DNA of 6,112 nucleotides from the NCBI GenBank assembly GCA_020249025.1, contig JADCGM010000386.1:1-6112 (forward strand), written 5' to 3'. The notes under the pieces were generated by a model. That model worked only from the letters and a program-made list of their open reading frames with translations. It had not been told where the DNA came from and ran no database searches. Position numbers and translations under genes: made by a program. This stretch comes from Alphaproteobacteria bacterium (GTDB lineage: Bacteria > Pseudomonadota > Alphaproteobacteria > Sphingomonadales > Sphingomonadaceae). Shown here piece after piece: positions 1 through 4,217 of the stretch (position 1 is the stretch's first letter; each line of letters begins with the position of its first letter).

Positions 1-350
1 CCGACAAGATGAACGATATCGGCGCGCGCGGAGCCGTTCTGCGGCGGCCCCGCCAGCGGCGCGCCGGCCCGCGCGAACGCGCTGCGATCGAGGAAGAGAT
101 GGAAATGGCCATGCTCGGCGCCGTCACGGCTCTCGTGCGCATGCGTGTGGTAGAACCAGCGCGCCCCGCTCGCGGGATCGACGGCGTCGTCCGCCGGATA
201 ATGCGCCCATATCTCCGGCGGCGCATCGGCGGGCAGGATGCGGGTCATCAGCGGCCGCCCGCTCCGCGCCATCGCCAGCGTCGACGCGACCAGAACACGC
301 GCCGCAGCGCGGCGCGCGCGGGATTGGCGAACGGCGGCTGGCCGGGACAT
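1..350 (-). CDS. DUF6969-like His-rich protein, C-terminus cut off by window edge
   Basis: The minus-strand frame stays open from the ATG at 350-348 to the left edge, giving 116 whole codons with no stop. Visible motifs are WAHYPADDAVDP (about residues 49-59), ARWFYHTHAHE (63-73) and EHGHFHLFLD (79-88). The tryptophan/tyrosine-rich stretch followed by HxHxH and HxHxH clusters resembles, from memory, the uncharacterised DUF6969 family; I could not check this. Six histidines within 17 residues would suit metal binding, but no function is established. The first 30 or so residues are Arg/Ala-rich and no convincing signal peptide is seen, so the product is probably cytoplasmic and the true start could be M27 or M35. 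A weak AGGGAAAGG lies 13 nt before the chosen start. It sits 86 nt downstream of the Cys-rich peptide gene on the same strand, so co-transcription through the intervening stem-loop is plausible. Confidence 0.62.
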   Translation of the reverse strand, partial: MSRPAAVRQSRARRAAARVLVASTLAMARSGRPLMTRILPADAPPEIWAHYPADDAVDPASGARWFYHTHAHESRDGAEHGHFHLFLDRSAFARAGAPLAGPPQNGSARADIVHLV

Positions 351-382
351 CGCGACGTGTGGGCCTTTCCCTGCAAAGGAGG

Positions 383-425
383 GCGACGGCCGGCGGGAGG
401 GGAACAGGGGACCGCCTGCCGTCGC
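383..425 (-). terminator. Long stem-loop between the Cys-rich gene and the DUF6969-like gene
   Basis: GCGACGGC (383-390) pairs perfectly with GCCGTCGC (418-425). After one mismatch (391/417), GGCGG (392-396) pairs with CCGCC (412-416), leaving a 15-nt loop. In minus-strand mRNA it begins 12 nt after the Cys-rich stop codon and ends 33 nt before the DUF6969-like start. No U-tract follows it (the next bases read CCTCC), so a classical intrinsic terminator is not clear. A partial terminator, or a 3' stabiliser that lets the small peptide mRNA outlast the downstream gene, fits equally well. Confidence 0.4.
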
Positions 426-436
426 GTCGGGCGCGC

Positions 437-709
437 CTAGTGGGCGCCCTTCTTCTTGCCGGCCTTCGCTTTGGCCGCGCAGGGATTGCCCTTCGCCGCG
501 CACGGGCTGGCGGCGCAGGGGCTGGCCTTCGCCGCGCACGGATTCGCCTTGGCGGCGCAGGGATTGGCCTTGGCGGCGCACGGGTTGGCCGCGCAGGGGC
601 TGGCCGCCTTCGCCGAGCACGGATTGGCGGCCTCGGCCTGTGCCGGGGTCGCAACTGCAAGGCCGCCGGCGACAGCGAGCATGGCGGCGAGATTGATCTT
701 GGTCGTCAT
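437..709 (-). CDS. Small secreted Cys-rich [N/S]PC-repeat peptide
   Basis: This 90-aa protein begins MTTKINLAAM with a typical Sec signal peptide: a Lys near the N-terminus, a hydrophobic core at about residues 7-20 and an ATPAQA|EA cleavage site near residue 25. The mature part is almost entirely Ala, Lys, Asn/Ser, Pro and Cys. It has eight cysteines (31, 39, 44, 51, 58, 65, 70, 77), each in an NPC or SPC tripeptide, mostly spaced 7 residues apart, and a basic tail KAGKKKGAH. The product is probably periplasmic or exported. The regular thiols suggest metal or copper sequestration, or post-translational modification as in Cys-bearing RiPP-type peptides such as HvfA and bufferins. However, no EGKCG motif is present and no DUF692-type maturase gene is in the window. 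The start is set by a strong GGGAGGG 4 nt upstream together with the signal peptide; the frame stays open to 889 but that extension lacks both. I do not recognise a named family. Confidence 0.85.
   Translation of the reverse strand: MTTKINLAAMLAVAGGLAVATPAQAEAANPCSAKAASPCAANPCAAKANPCAAKANPCAAKASPCAASPCAAKGNPCAAKAKAGKKKGAH
473..628 (-). repeat. Degenerate tandem repeat encoding (A)[N/S]PCAAK units
   Basis: About eight imperfect units of 15-24 nt encode A-[N/S]-P-C-A-A-(K) inside the Cys-rich gene. On the plus strand the core recurs as variants of GGATTGGCCTTGGCGGCGCA, GGGCTGGCC and CGGATTGGC. Unit length alternates between 21 nt (7 residues) and 15 nt (5 residues), with one 24-nt unit. This looks like growth and loss by slippage, with the Pro-Cys pair kept in every unit. 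Confidence 0.8.
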
Positions 710-713
710 GGAA

Positions 714-720
714 CCCTCCC
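714..720 (-). promoter_or_regulatory. Strong Shine-Dalgarno site fixing the start of the Cys-rich gene
   Basis: On the minus strand GGGAGGG precedes the ATG at 709-707 by 4 nt. It is the best ribosome binding site in the window. It decides between the 90-aa secreted form and a 150-aa read-back to 889. Confidence 0.8.
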
Positions 721-738
721 GTTCGGACGTGTCGTCAG

Positions 739-767
739 TCCGGCGAGGGCGCGGGGCCATCGCCGGA
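739..767 (-). other. Hairpin in the presumed 5' leader of the Cys-rich gene
   Basis: TCCGGCGA (739-746) is the exact reverse complement of TCGCCGGA (760-767), giving an 8-bp stem with a 13-nt loop. An overlapping alternative pairs CAGTCC (736-741) with GGACTG (771-776). It lies 30 nt before the Cys-rich start codon on the minus strand. It could be a leader structure or a protein-binding dyad. GC-rich DNA gives such stems by chance fairly often, so the call is weak. Confidence 0.3.
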
Positions 768-821
768 TCGGGACTGTGCCGGTCCCCCGGGAGGCCGTGA
801 AATGCCGCTGTCCTATTCATT

Positions 822-840
822 CGATGCCCACCGCGCATCG
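822..840. promoter_or_regulatory. LysR-type box upstream of the lysR gene (CGATGC-N7-GCATCG)
   Basis: A perfect 6-bp dyad with a 7-bp spacer, 19 bp overall, is centred at 831, about 63 bp before the LysR start codon. T825 and A837 satisfy the T-N11-A rule for LysR-type binding sites. It shares its outer CGAT...ATCG and its exact length with the two boxes at 2460-2478 and 2491-2509. It lies in the gap between the divergent Cys-rich and lysR genes, so it could serve autoregulation and control of the Cys-rich gene. This is inferred from sequence only. Confidence 0.5.
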
Positions 841-893
841 GCAGCAATCCGCTACTAGCCGCCTGCCCCGTCGACCCATTAGGGTTCATCGCG

Positions 894-1763
894 ATGGAGA
901 TGCACCAGGTCCGCTACTTTCTCGCGGTCGCGCGGACCCTCAATTTCACCCGCGCCGCCGACGAGTGCAACGTCACGCAGCCGTCGCTGACCCGCGCCAT
1001 CCAGAAGCTCGAGGACGAGTTCGGCGGCCTGCTCTTCCGCCGCGAGCGCGCGCTGACGCACCTCACCGATCTCGGTCGCGAGATGCTGCCGCATCTCCAG
1101 CGCACCTATGACGCCGCGCAGGCGGCGCGGGCGCTGGCGCAGGAGTTCGGCAAGGCGCAGGTGGCGCCGCTCAGCCTCGGCCTTCAGCGCAACATCGCGA
1201 CGCCGGGGCTGAGCGCGGTGCTGGCGGACGTCGCACGCCAGCTCGCCGGACTCGAACTGCGGCTCGTCGACGGCAGCTTCGGCGAGCTGATGGACGCGAC
1301 GCTGCATGGCGATCTCGATCTCGTCATCGTCGAGCGCCGCGACGGTGCGCCCGAACGCTTGGAAGCCTGGGAGCTGTATCGCCAGCCCTATCGTATCGCC
1401 CTGCCCGCCGCCCACAGGCTCGCCGCGGCAGACGCCGTCATGCTTGGCGATCTTCATGCGGAGCCGTGGATCGCATCCGACGACGATGGCGGCGAGTTCG
1501 GTTCGCTGTGCGGACTGGCCGGCGTCGCGCCGGCCGTCGCCCACCGCGTGACGGGCAGCGCGTCGGCGACGCCGCTTGTGGCCGCGGGTCTCGGCTGCGC
1601 GCTGGCGCCCGACGGCCTCGCCGCCGACGGCGTCGTCATCCGGCCGCTGGCGGACGCGGACATCGGACGGACGATCCTTCTCGGCGCGATCGCGGGTCGT
1701 CGGCGCTCGGTGGCGGCCGAGGCCTTCGTGCGCGCCGCGCGGGCGCGAAGCTGGGCGAGCTAG
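894..1763 (+). CDS. LysR-family transcriptional regulator
   Basis: This is a 289-aa DNA-binding regulator of normal LysR length. The N-terminus (MEMHQVRYFLAVA) leads into a winged helix-turn-helix at about residues 3-60, with the family pattern FTRAADECNVTQPSLTRAI (18-36) and KLEDEFGGLLFRR (38-50). A linker helix follows at about 62-85, and a periplasmic-binding-like effector domain runs from about 92 to 285. The start at 894 has AGGG 9 nt upstream; an in-frame ATG two codons later is also possible. Cysteines are only C25, C206 and C235, so the OxyR C199/C208 redox pair is not evident and peroxide sensing through a disulfide cannot be claimed. It is divergent from the Cys-rich gene and convergent with the peroxiredoxin-like gene, sharing CTAG at the stop codons. 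Candidate binding boxes lie at 822-840, 2460-2478 and 2491-2509. The effector is unknown. Confidence 0.96.
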   Translation: MEMHQVRYFLAVARTLNFTRAADECNVTQPSLTRAIQKLEDEFGGLLFRRERALTHLTDLGREMLPHLQRTYDAAQAARALAQEFGKAQVAPLSLGLQRNIATPGLSAVLADVARQLAGLELRLVDGSFGELMDATLHGDLDLVIVERRDGAPERLEAWELYRQPYRIALPAAHRLAAADAVMLGDLHAEPWIASDDDGGEFGSLCGLAGVAPAVAHRVTGSASATPLVAAGLGCALAPDGLAADGVVIRPLADADIGRTILLGAIAGRRRSVAAEAFVRAARARSWAS

Positions 1764-2404
1764 ATCGCCGCGATCGCTGCGATGACGTCGGCTGGCTCGG
1801 CGCGAACGCGGAAATCGGGATCGACGAAGGCGAAGCGGACGCGGCGCTCGCGGTCGATGACAAAGGTCGCCGGCACCGGCAGGAACCAGCTGTCGGTGCC
1901 ATAGGCCTCGGCGAGATCGAGCCCGCGCGACAGATAGAGATCGCGCAGCTTCGGCCCGGCGCTGAAGGCGAGCCCGAGGCTGAGCGCCGCGCCGTGGTCG
2001 ACGTCGCACAGCAGGTCGGCGCCCATGCCGATTTCGGCCTTGAGCGCAGCGGCGCGGCCGCTGATCTCGCCGACGATCGCCGTGAAGCGGCCGCCGACGG
2101 CGGCAAGCGCGGTCTCGGCCTTGGCCCAGGCGCTCAGCTCGTTGCGGCAATAGGGGCACCAGCCGCCGCGATTGAAGCTCAGCACGAGCGGACCGTCGGC
2201 CACGAGCGCTGACAGCGCGACGATGGCCCCCGATGTGCTCGGCAGCGCGAAGTCCTCGACGATGTCACCTACGGCGGGCGCGAGATCGCCCACGCCGGCG
2301 CTGCGCAGGCCGGCGACGAACTCGTCGTAGACCGGCTCCCACGCGGCACCGGCCTCGCGGCAGCGGCCAAGCACGTCGGCCAAAGGGGTCAGGATGTCCT
2401 GCAT
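1760..2404 (-). CDS. Peroxiredoxin-like (AhpC/TSA, thioredoxin-fold) protein
   Basis: With the ATG at 2404-2402 the protein is 214 aa. A helical N-terminal segment (about residues 1-43) precedes the AhpC/TSA-like domain: VGDIVEDFALP (45-55), a beta strand GPLVLSFNRGGWCPYC (71-86) with redox motif C83-P-Y-C86, and VPATFVID (177-184) with the cis-Pro expected opposite the active site. The RGGWCPYC arrangement is characteristic of the 'peroxiredoxin-like' AhpC/TSA subgroup, thought to reduce peroxides or disulfides in the cytoplasm. No signal peptide is seen. The frame also allows a start at 2467 (235 aa, adding a Gln/Ala-rich tail). I prefer 2404 because homology begins there and a candidate operator covers the 2467 codon, but neither start has a good ribosome binding site. 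The stop overlaps the lysR stop by 4 nt, and the gene diverges from the YHS gene. Confidence 0.9.
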   Translation of the reverse strand: MQDILTPLADVLGRCREAGAAWEPVYDEFVAGLRSAGVGDLAPAVGDIVEDFALPSTSGAIVALSALVADGPLVLSFNRGGWCPYCRNELSAWAKAETALAAVGGRFTAIVGEISGRAAALKAEIGMGADLLCDVDHGAALSLGLAFSAGPKLRDLYLSRGLDLAEAYGTDSWFLPVPATFVIDRERRVRFAFVDPDFRVRAEPADVIAAIAAI

Positions 2405-2409
2405 GTCCC

Positions 2410-2438
2410 ATTGTCGCTGCTGACCCGGCGCTTGTGAA
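2410..2438 (-). promoter_or_regulatory. Candidate sigma-70-like promoter of the peroxiredoxin-like gene
   Basis: On the minus strand TTCACA (2438-2433) and GACAAT (2415-2410) match -35 and -10 consensus at 5/6 and 4/6, with a 17-bp spacer. Transcription would start almost on the ATG at 2404, giving a leaderless or near-leaderless mRNA and explaining the missing ribosome binding site. If used, the 2467 start codon would not be transcribed. Chance matches of this quality are common. Confidence 0.3.
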
Positions 2439-2459
2439 GCCGCCGCGGGGGCATCGGTT

Positions 2460-2478
2460 CGATACATCGCATCTATCG
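2460..2478. promoter_or_regulatory. LysR-type box copy 1 (CGATAC-N7-CTATCG)
   Basis: This is a 19-bp interrupted dyad with arms CGATA and TATCG. T2463 and A2475 fit the T-N11-A rule, and the ATAC-N7-CTAT core is close in shape to an OxyR half-site pair (ATAG-N7-CTAT). It covers the alternative start codon at 2465-2467. A second copy with the same 12 fixed bases but a different spacer lies 31 bp away. It sits in the divergent gap between the peroxiredoxin-like and YHS genes. Confidence 0.55.
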
Positions 2479-2490
2479 TTCGGCTTTCCC

Positions 2491-2509
2491 CGATACGCGC
2501 CGGCTATCG
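2491..2509. promoter_or_regulatory. LysR-type box copy 2 (CGATAC-N7-CTATCG)
   Basis: This has the same 12 fixed bases and the same 7-bp spacing as copy 1, while the spacer differs (GCGCCGG versus ATCGCAT). The centres are 31 bp apart, about three helical turns, placing both on one face of the helix. That is close to the roughly 30-bp distance between recognition and activation sites of many LysR-type promoters. A flanking GCTTT (2483-2487) and AAAGC (2510-2514) extend the dyad with a 3-bp bulge. Confidence 0.55.
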
Positions 2510-2623
2510 AAAGCATGGCGACATGGCATTTCCGCCGACACCCTGCCGCTGCGCATCCTGACCACATCAGGGCAGCGCCGATCCGGTCCGGAGCGGCGAG
2601 GCCCCCAGGCACAGGAGACGATC

Positions 2624-3073
2624 ATGCGCATCAAGCTGCTTCTCGCCAGCCTCGCCGTCGCGGCGATGGCCCCCGCCGCCGAAGCGAAGGAAGACCCCTT
2701 CTACACGAGCGTGCTCAGCAACGTCGCCGTCGGCGGCTACGACGCGGTCGCCTATTTCACGCAGGGCAAGGCCGTCAAAGGCAGCGCCAACTTCTCGACC
2801 AGCTACAAGGGCGCGGAGTTCCGCTTCGCGAACGCCGCCGATCTCGCCGCCTTCAAGGCGAATCCGGACAAATACGCGCCGCAATATGGCGGCTACTGCG
2901 CCTGGGCGGTGAGCCAGGGCTACACCGCCTCGGGCGACCCGCTCGTCTGGAAGGTCGTCGGCGGCAAGCTCTACCTCAACTACAACGAGGAGATCGGCCA
3001 GCGCTGGTCGAAGAACATCCCGGGCTTCATCGCGGCCGCCGACAAGAACTGGCCCGCCGTTCTCGACAAGTAA
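2624..3073 (+). CDS. Secreted YHS-domain protein
   Basis: This 149-aa protein has a Sec signal peptide (MRIKLLLASLAVAAMAPAAEA, cleavage near residue 21) and so is probably periplasmic. A YHS-type domain follows: VGGYDAVAYF (36-45), FSTSYKGAEFRFAN (57-70), DLAAFKANPDKYAPQYGGYC (73-92) and A93. The C-terminal part, with LYLNYNEEIGQRW (116-128), is typical of the stand-alone secreted YHS proteins of Proteobacteria. YHS domains are often linked to metal or copper handling, but a function for this secreted type is not settled. C92 is the only cysteine. The start is supported by AGGAGA 6 nt upstream. It is divergent from the peroxiredoxin-like gene, with two LysR-type boxes in the gap. The DoxX-like gene follows after 58 nt, so it may be the first gene of the operon to its right. 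Confidence 0.94.
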   Translation: MRIKLLLASLAVAAMAPAAEAKEDPFYTSVLSNVAVGGYDAVAYFTQGKAVKGSANFSTSYKGAEFRFANAADLAAFKANPDKYAPQYGGYCAWAVSQGYTASGDPLVWKVVGGKLYLNYNEEIGQRWSKNIPGFIAAADKNWPAVLDK

Positions 3074-3083
3074 CCCGCGCTGC

Positions 3084-3126
3084 GCAGGGGGCGCGGCGCG
3101 TCCCCTGCCCCGCCTGCCGCAGGGGA
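3084..3126 (+). promoter_or_regulatory. Two alternative RNA stems over the doxX ribosome binding site
   Basis: The 7-mer GCAGGGG occurs at 3084-3090 and again at 3119-3125, where it forms the ribosome binding site of the DoxX-like gene. Between them CCCCTGC (3102-3108) can pair with either. Stem A (3084-3094 with 3098-3108) has 11 pairs including one G-U, with a 3-nt loop. Stem B (3101-3108 with 3119-3126) has 8 pairs, a 10-nt loop, and hides the ribosome binding site. Stem A leaves it free. No U-tract follows stem A, so it is not a standard terminator. It may be a translational switch, a translation-coupling element or a mRNA-processing hairpin. Confidence 0.42.
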
Positions 3127-3131
3127 TCTCC

Positions 3132-3620
3132 ATGCCGACGCAACGCAGCATCCGGCCGACGGTCCTGACGCTCTACATCGAGGGCGTCTTCATCCAGTCG
3201 CTGTTCTTCAAGTTCACCGATTCCCCCGAAACGCAGTTCATCTTCGGGACTCTCGACGCATGGGGCGCAGGCCTCGGCTACCCGGGCCTGTTCGGGCCGG
3301 GCGGCATCTTTTCCGCCTACGTTGTCGGCACCGGCGAGCTGGTCGCGAGGCTGCTTCTGCTTGTCGCGCTCACGCAGCGGTTCCGGCTGCTGCGCCCGGT
3401 CGGGGCGCTGATGGCGCTGGGCGTCATCTCGGGGGCCATCTTCTTCCACCTGTTCACGCCCCTCGGCGTGTCCGTCGTCAACGCCGACGGCACGCGCGAC
3501 GGCGGCCTGCTGTTCGGTCTGGCTTGCGGCGTCTGGGTCGCCGCCGCCCTGCTGCTGATGACGAGCCGCGACGAGATCGGCCGGCTGCTCGGCGCGGTCC
3601 GCCCGCGGTCGATGGCCTGA
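3132..3620 (+). CDS. DoxX-like small integral membrane protein
   Basis: This 162-aa inner-membrane protein has about four hydrophobic segments, at roughly residues 10-27, 58-82, 88-110 and 124-144. The first segment ends in SLFFKFTDSPETQFIF (23-38), close to the LFFKFTGAPE signature of DoxX-family proteins, followed by a Gly-rich stretch, an acidic helix start TGEL (67-70) and a GALMALGVISGAIFFHL segment (91-107). DoxX relatives occur with sulfur oxidation and redox or disulfide-stress functions, but this branch has no assigned reaction. The start has AGGGGA 5 nt upstream and is the only good one. The gene follows the YHS gene by 58 nt and precedes the DedA-like gene by 22 nt. Some DUF-level small membrane families look similar, so the family call is moderate. 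Confidence 0.82.
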   Translation: MPTQRSIRPTVLTLYIEGVFIQSLFFKFTDSPETQFIFGTLDAWGAGLGYPGLFGPGGIFSAYVVGTGELVARLLLLVALTQRFRLLRPVGALMALGVISGAIFFHLFTPLGVSVVNADGTRDGGLLFGLACGVWVAAALLLMTSRDEIGRLLGAVRPRSMA

Positions 3621-3642
3621 GCGCGGACGGGCGCGCGCGGTC

Positions 3643-4209
3643 ATGGACGCCGGCACCCTTGAAACGCTGCTGCGCTCGACCGCGTCGATGCCGTTGCTGA
3701 CCGCGCTCGTCATCGCGGCCTCGACGCTGTTGCTCGAGGATGCCGCGACGATCGCGGTCGGACTTCTCGCCTCGCAGATGCTCGTCGATCCGGCGACTGC
3801 GGTTGCGGCGCTGATGATCGGCACCGTGACCGGCGATCTCGGCCTCTATGCCGCCGGCCGCTCGGCAGCCGGGCATCGCTGGGCGGCGCGGCTTCAGGCG
3901 AAAGTGTCGCCCGCCGCCATCGCGAAGCTGACGTCGGGAGCGGGGCTCGCGATCGCAGCGGCGCGGTTTATCCCCGGCACGCGTCTGCCGATTTTTACCG
4001 CCAGCGGCCTGCTCGCGGTGCCGTTTCCGCGCGTCGCTTTGATCGTGACCGCGATGAGCGCGATCTGGACGCCCGCGCTGTTCTGGATCAGCAGCACCGC
4101 CGGCGCTGCCGGCGCGGCGCGGCTTGGCGCGGCGGCGCCGACCGCCGCGGTCGGCGCACTCGCCCTGGCGCTGCTCGCGCCCAAGCTGCTGCGGCGGCGG
4201 GCGGCCTGA
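3643..4209 (+). CDS. DedA/VTT-type membrane protein
   Basis: This 188-aa integral membrane protein is typical of short DedA (SNARE-associated, VTT) proteins. Signatures in order are a re-entrant-type stretch with E32-D33 (LLLEDAATIAVGLLA, 29-43), the GDLGLYAAGR motif (64-73), R108-FIPGT-R114 followed by LPIFTASGLL (115-124), and a C-terminal hydrophobic helix at about 165-182 ending in RRRAA. DedA proteins are polytopic inner-membrane proteins; several are undecaprenyl-phosphate or phospholipid flippase/scramblase candidates needed for envelope stress or drug tolerance. The acidic pair and the two arginines expected of the family are visible. The start at 3643 has only a poor ribosome binding site, so translational coupling to the DoxX-like gene 22 nt upstream is likely. 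The YeeE/YedE-type gene follows after 8 nt. Confidence 0.88.
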   Translation: MDAGTLETLLRSTASMPLLTALVIAASTLLLEDAATIAVGLLASQMLVDPATAVAALMIGTVTGDLGLYAAGRSAAGHRWAARLQAKVSPAAIAKLTSGAGLAIAAARFIPGTRLPIFTASGLLAVPFPRVALIVTAMSAIWTPALFWISSTAGAAGAARLGAAAPTAAVGALALALLAPKLLRRRAA

Positions 4210-4217
4210 CGCGCACG

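Noticed and set aside
473..628. CRISPR-like or minisatellite array
   Set aside because: The repeats are in frame, encode a regular peptide unit and have no unique spacers, so this is a coding repeat.
710..889. In-frame N-terminal extension of the Cys-rich gene to 889 (150 aa)
   Set aside because: The extension lacks a ribosome binding site and would bury the signal peptide. A very strong ribosome binding site precedes the start at 709, and the extended region contains the regulatory box at 822-840.
887..896. CATCGCGATG palindrome over the lysR start codon
   Set aside because: It is a short 10-bp palindrome without the 19-bp box geometry; probably chance.
9..1111. Long open frames across the Cys-rich region on both strands (9-440 +, 124-660 -, 238-696 +, 359-1111 +, 456-800 +)
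   Set aside because: They are Arg/Pro/Ala-rich products of GC-rich sequence read out of frame, with no domain or ribosome binding site, and they overlap genes with clear signals.
894..1763. Calling the LysR gene oxyR because of the peroxiredoxin-like neighbour and ATAC-N7-CTAT boxes
   Set aside because: The OxyR cysteine pair is not evident (only C25, C206 and C235), so a specific name is not supported.
879..2159. 426-aa minus-strand open frame over the lysR gene
   Set aside because: It is antisense to a textbook LysR protein and out of frame with the peroxiredoxin-like gene; its composition is an Arg/Ala shadow with no motif.
2557..2571. CCTGA-ccaca-TCAGG hairpin upstream of the YHS gene
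   Set aside because: It has only five base pairs in GC-rich DNA and no second copy; too weak to list as a site.
2567..3824. Minus-strand frames over the YHS, DoxX-like and DedA-like genes
   Set aside because: They are mirror products of well-supported plus-strand genes, with low-complexity composition.
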